From Verrucomicrobiota bacterium (GTDB lineage: Bacteria > Verrucomicrobiota > Verrucomicrobiia > Limisphaerales > UBA11320), in the NCBI GenBank assembly GCA_016199985.1, contig JACQFQ010000066.1, positions 1 to 64,000 of the forward strand: a stretch of 64,000 nt of DNA, read 5' to 3'. A program made the translations under genes and the position numbers. This document shows, piece after piece, positions 46,544 to 54,934 of the stretch (the first letter of the stretch is position 1; the number at the start of each line of letters is the position of its first letter). The notes beneath the pieces are model-generated. The model was not told the origin of the DNA and did not search any database. It saw only the letters and a program-made list of their open reading frames with translations.

Positions 46544-47047
46544 ATGATCTGTTGCTACTGCAAAGACAAGCAGGCGACCGTGCATCTGACCCAGATAGCG
46601 GGTGAGAAAATGCAAAAGGTCGACCTCTGCGAAGAGTGCGCGAAGAAGAAGGGCGTCAACGAACCCACCGCTTTCGCGCTCGCCGATCTCCTCTGCGGCC
46701 TGGGCGCCTCGACGGAGATGGAGCAGGCTTCAGGAGAACTTCGCTGCCCCCAGTGCAACTTCACTCAGGCTGACTTCAAGAAGGCCGGGCGTCTTGGCTG
46801 CGCCGAGTGTTACAAGACCTTCGCCGATGGCCTGGAAGGTCTTCTCGAAACGATGCACAAGGGAACGAAGCATGTGGGCAAGGTGCCCTATGCCCTGCAG
46901 CAGACCCGAGAGCTGAACGACCGGCTCCGCCAGCTCCAGAAGAAGCTGGACAAGGCGGTGGCCGATGAAAGTTTTGAAATCGCGGCGCAGTTGCGCGACG
47001 AGATCAAGCAAACCCGCGAGAAGCTGACCGAAATCTCCACGCCGTAG
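46544..47047 (+). CDS. mcsA: Protein-arginine kinase activator McsA
   Basis: McsA is the zinc-binding activator of the arginine kinase McsB. The 167-residue protein has two pairs of Cys-x-x-Cys at each of two zinc sites: MICCYCKDKQATVHLTQIAG with DLCEECAKKKG, then LRCPQCNFTQADF with LGCAECYKTF. A coiled UVR-type motif lies at the C terminus (LDKAVADESFEIAAQLRDEI). This layout matches Bacillus McsA. The mcsB gene starts 26 bases after the stop. The upstream promoter is nearly adjacent to the start codon. In Firmicutes the pair sits with ctsR and clpC; neither is present here, so control and client proteins may differ. Confidence 0.93.
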   Translation: MICCYCKDKQATVHLTQIAGEKMQKVDLCEECAKKKGVNEPTAFALADLLCGLGASTEMEQASGELRCPQCNFTQADFKKAGRLGCAECYKTFADGLEGLLETMHKGTKHVGKVPYALQQTRELNDRLRQLQKKLDKAVADESFEIAAQLRDEIKQTREKLTEISTP

Positions 47048-47073
47048 GCGGCGTCAAGGATCGCATCCTCTCC

Positions 47074-48210
47074 ATGAATCTTCACGAGTTTCTGATCTCT
47101 CCCGACCAGGCCGCGCAACAGCAGGGACCGCACAGCCGGATCGTCATGTCCAGCCGGGTTCGGCTCGCGCGCAATCTCAAGGCCTTCGCCTTCCCGGGCT
47201 GGGCCAAGAAGGCCGAGCGCATCCGGGCCCTGGAATCCATCCGCCCCGCGGTCGAGGCCCTGCCGCAGATGGCCGACTCCTTTGCGCAATCGATGGACAC
47301 GCTCTCCCAGATGGACAAGCAGATCCTCGTCGAGCGGCATCTGATCAGCCGCGAGCACGCCGCCAAGAGCTCGGGCAGCGGCATCGTGCTGAACCGCGAG
47401 GAAACGCTCTGCGTCATGATCAATGAGGAGGATCACCTTCGCATGCAGGCCTTGCGACCGGGCTTGCAGCTCAAGCAGGCGTGGATGGCGATCGACCAGG
47501 TGGACTCCAAACTGGAGCGGAAGCTCGAGTACGCCTTCAGCCCCACTCTCGGCTACCTGACGGCTTGTCCCACGAATCTCGGCACCGGCATCCGCGTCAG
47601 CGCGATGCTGCATCTTCCGGGTCTCGTCCTCGGCGAGCAGATCAACCAGATCATCCAGGCGGTGAACAAGCTCGGGCTCGCTGTGCGCGGCCTCTACGGC
47701 GAAGGCACCGAGGCGCTGGGCAACGTGTTTCAGGTTTCCAACCAGAGAACGCTCGGCGAAACCGAGGCGGAGATTGTGGAGCGCCTGAGCAAGGTGCTCG
47801 CGCAAATCATCGACCATGAGGAAAACGCCCGGGCGATGCTCCTCGAGAAGAAGCCGAAGGTTGTCTACAACAACATCGGACGCGCTTACGGCACTCTCGC
47901 GAACGCGCATAGCATCTCCTCGAAGGAGACCATGAATCTTCTGTCATTGATGCGTCTGGGCGTTGATCTCGAAATGTTTCCCGACCTCGATCGCGCGCTC
48001 ATCGACGAGCTGTTCGTTATCACCCAGCCCGCTCACCTTCAGAAGCAGTTTACGGAGAAGCTCGGGGCGGACGAGCGCGATCTGGTTCGCGCCGACATGC
48101 TCCGCGAGCGTCTTCGAAACGTCCGTCGCCCCGTCACGAGCCCTCTTGCCCCTGCGCAGCCCGCGTCCCCGCCCCCTCCGACGACGCCTCCCGCCAAATC
48201 CGACGAATAG
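47074..48210 (+). CDS. mcsB: Protein-arginine kinase McsB
   Basis: McsB phosphorylates arginine residues on proteins, in Bacillus marking them for ClpCP degradation. The 378-residue protein has the guanido-kinase fold. The ATP-binding segment opens with VMSSRVRLARNLKAFAFPGW, and NREETLCVMINEEDHLRMQA is the catalytic Glu/loop segment. The block YLTACPTNLGTGIRVSAML contains the catalytic Cys and the nucleotide-binding region. The C-terminal 30 residues are a Pro/Ala tail (SPLAPAQPASPPPPTTPPAK) not typical of the family. Co-transcription with mcsA is likely (26-base gap). Chemistry is well supported by motifs; targets in this organism are unknown. Confidence 0.93.
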   Translation: MNLHEFLISPDQAAQQQGPHSRIVMSSRVRLARNLKAFAFPGWAKKAERIRALESIRPAVEALPQMADSFAQSMDTLSQMDKQILVERHLISREHAAKSSGSGIVLNREETLCVMINEEDHLRMQALRPGLQLKQAWMAIDQVDSKLERKLEYAFSPTLGYLTACPTNLGTGIRVSAMLHLPGLVLGEQINQIIQAVNKLGLAVRGLYGEGTEALGNVFQVSNQRTLGETEAEIVERLSKVLAQIIDHEENARAMLLEKKPKVVYNNIGRAYGTLANAHSISSKETMNLLSLMRLGVDLEMFPDLDRALIDELFVITQPAHLQKQFTEKLGADERDLVRADMLRERLRNVRRPVTSPLAPAQPASPPPPTTPPAKSDE

Positions 48211-48511
48211 CGCCCTCCCGGCCACCGTTGACGTCTAGGCGGGTGTGTCCACCTCAGCGGGTGAGGTGGCGGAGCTCCGTGTCCTGGCTTTGTGGGTTCG
48301 TTTCAAAGCGCTGATATTCATTTTCCTGATGTGTTCGATCCGTTCAGCCTCGGCGTTTTCTGAATAACCATGTGTCTGGGCCGTGCGCTTGAAGTCTGAA
48401 GCAGAGGCAGGTTCTGCCTCTCGTGCCGGGGAATTGTGAATAACTTTCCCCCACATCTTGTGGCTTTCCCCTTTACTAACCCCAAGGGGTTGGCATCTAC
48501 TCTGGGCAGCC
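48211..48511. other. Intergenic region between mcsB and smc
   Basis: About 300 bases without a convincing gene. The first part holds the hairpin at 48249-48269 and the small palindrome CGGAGCTCCG directly after it. The 3' half is A/T-richer and is expected to hold the smc promoter, but no box pair stands out. Confidence 0.5.
48249..48269 (+). terminator. Hairpin after mcsB
   Basis: CCACCTCA (48249-48256), loop GCGGG and TGAGGTGG (48262-48269) form a perfect 8-bp stem 38 bases after the mcsB stop. There is no T-tract after it, so if it terminates transcription it is not a classical intrinsic terminator. Confidence 0.4.
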
Positions 48512-51500
48512 ATGTATCTGAAGAACCTTACCGTCCTCGGGTTTAAGTCGTTTGCGGATAAGACTTCCCTCAATTTTCAGCCGGGCGTGACTGCGATAGT
48601 CGGGCCGAATGGCTGCGGGAAATCGAATGTTTCCGACGCCGTTCGCTGGGTTTTAGGCGAGCAGTCGGCGAAGGCGCTTCGAGGCGGCGAGATGGCCGAC
48701 GTGATTTTCAACGGGACCGATCACCGCAAGCCGCTCGGCATGGCGGAGGTCTCTCTCACCATCGGCGGCGTGGACCAGGAGCACCTCAAGGCTTCGGGCA
48801 TCGAGATTCCCTACGACGAGGTGACGCTCACGCGCCGGGTGTTCCGCGACGGCGGCAGCGAATACTTCCTCAACAAGACCCCGTGCCGTCTCAAGGACAT
48901 CCAACAGCTGTTCATGGGCACGGGCGTCGGACGCACGAGCTACAGCATCATGGCTCAGGGGAACATCACGCAGATTCTCTCCAGCAAGCCTGACGACCGG
49001 CGCCTTGTTTTTGAAGAGGCCGCCGGCATCACGAAATTCAAGGCGCAAAAAAAAGAGGCGCTTCGCAAGTTGGAACAAACCGACCAGAATCTCTTGCGCG
49101 TCGATGATCTGATCAGGGAGGTCAAGCGCCAGATCGGGTCGCTGCAGCGCCAGGCGGGGAAGGCGCGTCGGTTCAAGCAATTGATGCAGGAGATGCGGCA
49201 CCTCGACACTCAGTTGGCGCGTCATCAGTTCGATGTCCTCCAGGGTGAGATCCAGGACCGAAGCCAGAGGGCTGACGCGCTTCGGGCGCAGATCGAATCC
49301 ACTTCCGAGGAAGTGCTGCGTTGCGAGGACGAGATCCTTCAGCTGCGCGCCCGGATGTCCCTGCTGGAGCAGGAGATCAGCCTGACGCAGCAGCAAGGCA
49401 TCGAGCTCAAGGGCCAGATTGAGCGCCACGAGAGCCGGATTCAGTTTAACGAGCAACGGCTGCAGGAGCTCGACTCGCAGCATGGCAAGGCGCTGGCCGA
49501 GATCAAGCAGGCCGAGGAACGGATCGCGGTGTCCCAGGCCGAGCTGGGGATCGTCGAGCAGCGCCTGGATGAAACGCGCCTGAGGCTGGAGGGACATCGT
49601 CAGCTCCTCGAGGAGCGCCGCGAGGCCCTGCAGGGAGTCGAGGGCGAGCTGTCGAACCGACAGGAGGGGCTTCGACAAGCCCAATCCGCCGCATTCGCCT
49701 CGGCGCAATCGCTCTCGCGCGTTCGCAATGAGATCAATTCCCTCGACCTCCTCAAGCAAGGCAACATCGTCCGACTCGAGAAGCTTTCCGCCGAGAAGGT
49801 TCAGTTGGAGGAGGAGCGCTTGCGGCTGGATAGCCGGCTCCAGGAGTTCAATCTCAGCGTCGAAACATTCCGCCTCAACGTGCTGACGAGCCGCGGGACG
49901 GTGGAGGAGAGACAGCAGCGGCTGCGCGACATCCAGGTCGAACTCAACCAGGTGGGGCAGCAGCTGGACGGCATCCTCCGGCAACAGGCGGAGGGACGTT
50001 CCCGCTTGACGGTTCTGGAGCAACTCGTCGCCGACCACGAAGGGTTCAGCGGCGGCAGCCTCGCGGCGCTGAAGCAGACGGAGCGCGTGATCGGGTCCCT
50101 CGCCGACCGGATCCGCGTGCCCACCGAGCACATCATTCCGATCGAGGCCGCTCTCGGGCAGAACCTCCAGCTCGTGCTCACCGAGCGCCCTGGCGTGGCG
50201 GAGGAGATCCTCGCAGACCTCGCCGCGAACAGGAGAGGCCGCGCGAGCATCGCCGCCCTTGAGTTGCTCCACAGCGACACCGAGAACGCCTCGGCGTCCA
50301 GCCCCGTCGACGATCCTGTTCTGGGCCGGCATGCCCTGGACTTGGTCGAGGCCGACCTTTTTATTCAGCCGCTCCTGCAGCGCCTGTTGGGGCGCACGCG
50401 AGTGGTGCGCGATCTGGCCGCGGCGACCCAGGCGTGGATCGCCAGTGGCGGGGCCTGGGAGTTTGTCACGCTCGAGGGGCAGCATCTGAGTCGCCAGGGC
50501 GTTTACACAGGCGGGAGCGCCGGCAGTGGCAAGGCGCCCGCGTCGATTCTGGGACGAAAGAACCAGATCGAAGAGCTCCAGCAGAGCGTCGCGCGCTTCA
50601 CCGAGCAGTCGAATGAGCTCAGTCGCGCCAAGGGCGCGCTCGTCAGCGAACAGACAACGCTGCAGGCGGGCTTGCTCGAGGCGCAGACGGCCTTGCGGGA
50701 GCAGGAGGTCGCCGTCGCCACTCACCAGGGCGAGCTTAACGCGTTGCAGGGATCGCTCCGCTCGTTGCGCCAGAAGATCGACACGGTGGTCTACGAGGTT
50801 CAGAGCCTGTCGGCCCACGACGCCGAGGGCGCCGAAAAGCGCTCGGCGCTCGGCGCTCGCGCCGCGGAGCTCGAAGCCCGCGAGAAGCAGTCGCAGGAGG
50901 AGATCGTGTCGCTCAACGAGTCCGTGGACTCCCTCCGCCTCCAGCGCGAGGAAGCGAGCGCCCGGCTGACCGAGATCAAGGTCATGCTCGCCGGTGACGA
51001 GCAGCTCGCGACTTCATTCGATCGCCAGAAGCAGCCCATCGAGCAGCGGATTCGCGAGCTGCGGCAGCTCGCCGAGCAGCGGACGCAGGAGATCGGGGGG
51101 TTCGGGGCGCGCAAGCATCAGTACGAGGCCGAAATGGAGGAGTCCCGCCGACAGATCATCGGCCTCCAGGGCCAACGCGAGCGGGTCAATGTTCGCGCGG
51201 CCGAGCTCGTAGGCGAGAAGCAGGGGCAGGAGGCGGTCGTGGCCGCCGGCGAGGAGCAGCTGCGCGACCGACGCCGTCATCTGACGGATTGCCAGCAGCT
51301 GCGCTCGAGCCTCGAGGTGGAGCTCGCCCAGAAAGCGATGTCCGCGCAGAACCTCCGCGAACGGGTCCAGCAAAAGTATCAGGTCCGGCTGGAGGATATC
51401 CGCAGCGAGTGCATCCGGATCACGTTCGCCGACGAAGGTCCGGCCCGAGTTGAGACCTTGTCGCCCGAGGATATGGTCGCGTCGGGCGTTGGGACCGACT

Positions 51501-52234
51501 GGGCCGCTGTGTCCGAGCAGGTGGGCGCGCTTCAAGGGCGGATCGACGAGATGGGCCCGGTCAACCTGGTCGCCATCGAAGAGTACGAGGAGACGGAGCA
51601 GCGGTATCAGTTCTTGACGCAGCAGCAGCAGGACCTCGTGAAGGCCAAGGAGCAGCTGCTGGATGTGCTGAACCGAATCAACACCCAGACGCGCGAGATG
51701 TTCGTCGCCACCTTCCAGCAGATCCGCGACAATTTCCGCGCCATGTTCGTGGAGATTTTCGGAGGCGGGAAGGCGGACCTGATTCTGGTGGATGAGAACG
51801 ATGTTTTGGAAAGCGGCATCGACATCGTGGCGCGGCCTCCCGGCAAGCAGCTGCAGAGCATCTCCCTCCTGTCCGGCGGCGAGCAGACCATGACCGCGGT
51901 GGCGTTGTTGTTTTCGATCTATCAGGTGAAGCCGAGCCCGTTCTGCGTTCTCGACGAGCTCGACGCGCCGCTGGACGAGTCGAACATCAACCGATTCATC
52001 CGCGTGCTGCAGCGATTCCTCGAGCACTCCCAGTTTGTGATCATCACGCACAACAAGCGCACGATCGGGATGGCGGATGTCCTCTATGGCGTCACGATGC
52101 AGGAGCAGGGCGTCAGTCGCATCGTCAGCGTAAAGATGGGCAAGGAGGGGGAGGACCACGGCCGCCCTTTAGTCTCCCCGGTGGCTGAAAAGCCACCGAA
52201 GGAAGAAGGAACCGAGGTCGCGATGGCGAAATAG
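48512..52234 (+). CDS. smc: Chromosome segregation ATPase SMC
   Basis: SMC forms the condensin ring that organises and separates chromosomes. Length (1240 residues) and layout are canonical. The head has MYLKNLTVLGFKSFADKTSL and Walker A (VGPNGCGKSNVSDAVRWVLG). Long coiled coils (about 170-500 and 660-1000) flank a hinge (about 520-650). The C-terminal head has the ABC signature (SLLSGGEQTMTAVALLFSIY) and Walker B/D-loop (FCVLDELDAPLDESNINRFI). The signature reads SGGEQTMTA rather than the more usual SGGEKALTA, a modest variation. ATG 48512 is the conserved start; the frame extends 18 codons upstream. No ScpA or ScpB gene lies within the window. Confidence 0.97.
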   Translation: MYLKNLTVLGFKSFADKTSLNFQPGVTAIVGPNGCGKSNVSDAVRWVLGEQSAKALRGGEMADVIFNGTDHRKPLGMAEVSLTIGGVDQEHLKASGIEIPYDEVTLTRRVFRDGGSEYFLNKTPCRLKDIQQLFMGTGVGRTSYSIMAQGNITQILSSKPDDRRLVFEEAAGITKFKAQKKEALRKLEQTDQNLLRVDDLIREVKRQIGSLQRQAGKARRFKQLMQEMRHLDTQLARHQFDVLQGEIQDRSQRADALRAQIESTSEEVLRCEDEILQLRARMSLLEQEISLTQQQGIELKGQIERHESRIQFNEQRLQELDSQHGKALAEIKQAEERIAVSQAELGIVEQRLDETRLRLEGHRQLLEERREALQGVEGELSNRQEGLRQAQSAAFASAQSLSRVRNEINSLDLLKQGNIVRLEKLSAEKVQLEEERLRLDSRLQEFNLSVETFRLNVLTSRGTVEERQQRLRDIQVELNQVGQQLDGILRQQAEGRSRLTVLEQLVADHEGFSGGSLAALKQTERVIGSLADRIRVPTEHIIPIEAALGQNLQLVLTERPGVAEEILADLAANRRGRASIAALELLHSDTENASASSPVDDPVLGRHALDLVEADLFIQPLLQRLLGRTRVVRDLAAATQAWIASGGAWEFVTLEGQHLSRQGVYTGGSAGSGKAPASILGRKNQIEELQQSVARFTEQSNELSRAKGALVSEQTTLQAGLLEAQTALREQEVAVATHQGELNALQGSLRSLRQKIDTVVYEVQSLSAHDAEGAEKRSALGARAAELEAREKQSQEEIVSLNESVDSLRLQREEASARLTEIKVMLAGDEQLATSFDRQKQPIEQRIRELRQLAEQRTQEIGGFGARKHQYEAEMEESRRQIIGLQGQRERVNVRAAELVGEKQGQEAVVAAGEEQLRDRRRHLTDCQQLRSSLEVELAQKAMSAQNLRERVQQKYQVRLEDIRSECIRITFADEGPARVETLSPEDMVASGVGTDWAAVSEQVGALQGRIDEMGPVNLVAIEEYEETEQRYQFLTQQQQDLVKAKEQLLDVLNRINTQTREMFVATFQQIRDNFRAMFVEIFGGGKADLILVDENDVLESGIDIVARPPGKQLQSISLLSGGEQTMTAVALLFSIYQVKPSPFCVLDELDAPLDESNINRFIRVLQRFLEHSQFVIITHNKRTIGMADVLYGVTMQEQGVSRIVSVKMGKEGEDHGRPLVSPVAEKPPKEEGTEVAMAK

Positions 52235-52388
52235 AAGGCCTTTCCCATCCGTTTTCCGAGTTCCCCGTTGAGACTTTGGGACGTGGCCTGGCAGAGCTCG
52301 GGTCGACGAAGCGATCTGGCTGGAAGGCTCGCCCCGAGACACCCGGCGGTCTTCCCGCTCGTCCCGCCCGGGCCCCCTGATTCTTTGA

Positions 52389-52416
52389 GAAACTTCCGAA
52401 CCTTTTTCACGTCTCG
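52389..52416 (+). promoter_or_regulatory. Possible ECF-type promoter upstream of the sigma factor gene
   Basis: GAAACTT (52389-52395), a 15-base gap and GTCTCG (52411-52416) resemble the GGAACTT/GTC arrangement recognised by many ECF sigma factors. It lies about 70 bases before the sigma-factor ATG, which would fit self-activation. The match is by eye and is weak. Confidence 0.3.
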
Positions 52417-52486
52417 TTCGTTGCACTTCATGGACACGGTTGTCGGCCGCCGGGGTTGGATGATCAGGTCCGTTGGCGTGTGACGC

Positions 52487-53134
52487 ATGGGCAGATTGAA
52501 CCTCAAAGAGTGGCTGTCGCTGGCCGAGCCGTCCGACGAGCGGCTGATGCTGCGTGTCGCGGAGGCGGCTCATCCGGAATCGTACGCCAGGCTGATGTCG
52601 CGGTGGGAAGGCCCCATCCATCGTCTCTGTTTTCGCATGACCGGTGATTGGTTCCGCGCCCAGGATCTCACTCAGGAAGTCTTTTTGCGGCTGTTTGCCA
52701 AGCGCGATCAGTATCGCCCGACCGCGCGGTTCTCCACCTATCTCTGGCAGATAGCGCTGAACCTCTGCCGCGACGACCTGCGACGAGACCGGAGGCGGCG
52801 CGAAGAGTCGTTGGATCGGGACGATGAGGACTCCGCCGAAGGTTGCGAGCCGTTGTGCGCCGACGCCTCCCCCGATTCCGCGGCCGCGGAAAATGAGGAC
52901 GCGCGACGCGTCCGCTCCGCCCTGATGTCGCTTTCCCCGGCGCATCGCGAGGTGCTGGTTCTTCGTCACTACGAGGACCTGAAGTTCCGCGAGGTCGCCG
53001 AGGTTCTGGGTATTCCTGAGGGCACGGTGAAGTCCAGGTCGGCCGAAGCCATGGATCGTCTCGCCAAGGCCCTGTCGCCGAGCGGCGGTGATCCGCGAAT
53101 GAAGCCGGAGCGCATGGAACGTTTTTTGTTATGA
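52487..53134 (+). CDS. ECF-type RNA polymerase sigma factor
   Basis: The 215-residue protein has sigma region 2 (about 35-100; RLCFRMTGDWFRAQDLTQEV, FSTYLWQIALNLCRDDLRR) and region 4 (about 145-200; LSPAHREVLVLRHYEDLKF, then VAEVLGIPEGTVKSRSAEAM). No region 3 or 1 is present, which defines the ECF class. A highly acidic and Arg-rich linker joins the regions. Its stop overlaps the next gene by 4 bases (ATGA). That gene encodes a membrane protein with a cytoplasmic zinc-type motif, so this is a classic sigma/anti-sigma pair. Genes controlled are unknown; a candidate self-activated promoter lies upstream. Confidence 0.95.
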   Translation: MGRLNLKEWLSLAEPSDERLMLRVAEAAHPESYARLMSRWEGPIHRLCFRMTGDWFRAQDLTQEVFLRLFAKRDQYRPTARFSTYLWQIALNLCRDDLRRDRRRREESLDRDDEDSAEGCEPLCADASPDSAAAENEDARRVRSALMSLSPAHREVLVLRHYEDLKFREVAEVLGIPEGTVKSRSAEAMDRLAKALSPSGGDPRMKPERMERFLL

Positions 53135-53715
53135 AACACATTTCTGATTCAGAATTGGCCGAGCTGCTCTTCGGCGAGGCGGGCGCGGATCTCCAGGCCC
53201 GATGGGCGGAACATCAGTCGCGTTGTCCGGCGTGCCACGCCCGGTTCAACGCCTGGCGAGGAGCGAGGGCGTCCATGGATCGCTGGCCAGCGGCGCCTTC
53301 CCGCGCGCGCGTTTTCGGGCGGAGCTCCGTTGGGGCCTGGGCGGCGGCCGCCGTTCTCATGCTGGGACTCGGCTTGGCTGGAGGCTGGTGGGTTCGAGGA
53401 CAGGGAAATCAGCGCGACATCAGCCGTGTGCGTCAGGAGCTCCAGGCGGATTGGGATCTCAAGCTGGCGCAGGCGCGCGCCGACTTGGCATCCGAGTTTG
53501 CCGACCAGTTGGACGATGCGCGCGCGGAGGATGCTGTATGGATCGCCGCCGCGCTCCAGTCTTTGCGCGAGGACAACGCTCAGGCGCTCGCTCGAGTCAG
53601 CGGGGGCTTGCAAACTTGGGTGGCCGACGCGCAGGCCCACTTCCAGGAGGCGGACAGCCATCTCCGCCGCTTCGAGGAGACGCGATCGCCCGAAGGTCGC
53701 GTTCCTGTTCCATGA
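53131..53715 (+). CDS. Membrane anti-sigma factor (zinc-finger-like)
   Basis: The 194-residue protein has an N-terminal H-x3-C-x2-C motif (EHQSRCPACHARFNAW) typical of ZAS anti-sigma domains, after MKHISDSELAELLFGEAG. One membrane helix follows (about 69-88; AWAAAAVLMLGLGLAGGWWV), then a mostly helical extracytoplasmic part (about 95-190). It starts inside the last codons of the sigma-factor gene. It would hold the sigma factor at the membrane until an envelope signal arrives; this is inferred from family and order. The stop overlaps an ATG (53712) in the frame of the following gene. Confidence 0.85.
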   Translation: MKHISDSELAELLFGEAGADLQARWAEHQSRCPACHARFNAWRGARASMDRWPAAPSRARVFGRSSVGAWAAAAVLMLGLGLAGGWWVRGQGNQRDISRVRQELQADWDLKLAQARADLASEFADQLDDARAEDAVWIAAALQSLREDNAQALARVSGGLQTWVADAQAHFQEADSHLRRFEETRSPEGRVPVP

Positions 53716-53768
53716 ATCTACTGAACCCGTTGCTCGGACCCTCCAACACGCGACAAGAACTCGACATT

Positions 53769-54896
53769 ATGAAAAACGAATCCTCAGCTGCTCCGCTTCT
53801 CTTCATCCCATCGCCGCTCCTTTCTCGATTGCGAGCCTGGGCGCCAGCCTTCTGCGCCTTCGTCGCGTCTGTTTCGATGTTCGGCGCCGAGCCCGCCGAG
53901 CCCGCGCCGCCGCCACCGCCGCCGCCGCCGCCACCGCCCGTTGCGCCTCAGCCGCAATCAGCCGATGTGTTTCAAAACATCAAGTCCAAGGCCGTCGCGG
54001 TATCCGACGATGCGTCCGAACACCTCCGCAAGGCCAAGACCGCGTTGCGAGACGCCCTGACCACCTACCAGGATTGGGTGGTGGATGGAGTGGGAGGATT
54101 GGAGGGACAGATCAAGACCCTCACTGGCAAGCGGCCGTCTCCCGTGCGGGGCCTCGTGGTTCCTGTCGGCGATCCCGATCCCACTCTTTTGCGCGAGGCG
54201 AGCGAGGATCTCAACATCATGGCCCGGCTTTTGGCCAAAACGATTGCCAAGCGGTCGTCGGAGGAAGGGGAATCTTCCGCCCCTCGATTCAGCTTTGCGG
54301 ACCGCTCGCGGTCCAGCAGACCCTTGCTCATTCAGGGAAGTGGCGCGTTGTTCGTCTACCATGTGGGCTATCCGCTGGTCGCGCCCCCGTCTCACGAGGA
54401 TGAGGAGACGGCCGGCGCGAAGACAAAGGCCAGTCCCTGGGATGAGACTCGCCGGGAGCTCTACGGCCGTCCCGGCGCTCGTCGCGGCGAAGGCCCTGGG
54501 ACCCGGTTCGACGGGGCGATGGTTTTTACCGCCGAGGCGTCTGAGCCGTTTGACGCCGAGAAGGTCCAGATGCTCAAGGAGGATCTCATCGAAGCGCTCA
54601 AGCAGGGGGCGAACATGCGTCATCTTCGCCCGGAGGAAACCGTGACGGTGCTCGTGATCGCGCCGGGCGCTCGCGTGCCGAATCACGATGTCGTGGTCAA
54701 GCAATACACCGCGCCGCGCGGCGGAACAACCGGGACCGCTGGCCGGGTGAGCGTGAACGTCAGCTCGGGCGGCGATGCCGAGCCCACCGAGAGCACGCTC
54801 ATGGTTCGAGCCAAAGGCGCCGATCTCAAGGCGCTCGCCGCAGGCAAGCTCACCGACGACGCGTTCAAGAAGCTCGTGAAGGCGGTCGTGTACTGA
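53769..54896 (+). CDS. Exported protein of unknown function in the ECF sigma operon
   Basis: The 375-residue product starts with an export signal (AWAPAFCAFVASVSMFGAEP) followed by an 11-residue poly-Pro run. A helical stretch comes next (VFQNIKSKAVAVSDDASEHL, about 60-120), then a mixed region with an SSEEGESSAPRFSFADRS linker. The C-terminal half is alpha/beta-like (SGALFVYHVGYPLVAPPS, MLKEDLIEALKQGANMRHLR, ETVTVLVIAPGARVPNHDV). ATG 53712, overlapping the anti-sigma stop, would add 19 residues; 53769 puts the signal at a more normal distance. I recognise no family. The tight order suggests it acts in the same envelope response as the sigma/anti-sigma pair. Confidence 0.7.
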   Translation: MKNESSAAPLLFIPSPLLSRLRAWAPAFCAFVASVSMFGAEPAEPAPPPPPPPPPPPVAPQPQSADVFQNIKSKAVAVSDDASEHLRKAKTALRDALTTYQDWVVDGVGGLEGQIKTLTGKRPSPVRGLVVPVGDPDPTLLREASEDLNIMARLLAKTIAKRSSEEGESSAPRFSFADRSRSSRPLLIQGSGALFVYHVGYPLVAPPSHEDEETAGAKTKASPWDETRRELYGRPGARRGEGPGTRFDGAMVFTAEASEPFDAEKVQMLKEDLIEALKQGANMRHLRPEETVTVLVIAPGARVPNHDVVVKQYTAPRGGTTGTAGRVSVNVSSGGDAEPTESTLMVRAKGADLKALAAGKLTDDAFKKLVKAVVY

Positions 54897-54934
54897 CTTC
54901 TCCCCAGGGGAAGGTTCGGTTAGCTTCGCCGCCC

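Noticed and set aside
48653..50818. A 721-codon - strand frame opposite smc
   Set aside because: SMC motifs on the + strand are unmistakable. The - strand frame is a Leu-rich shadow with no recognisable domain.
53202..53711. An upstream extension of the exported protein in the ECF operon
   Set aside because: It lies inside the anti-sigma gene in another frame, is Gly/Arg-rich without pattern, and precedes a good signal peptide at 53769.
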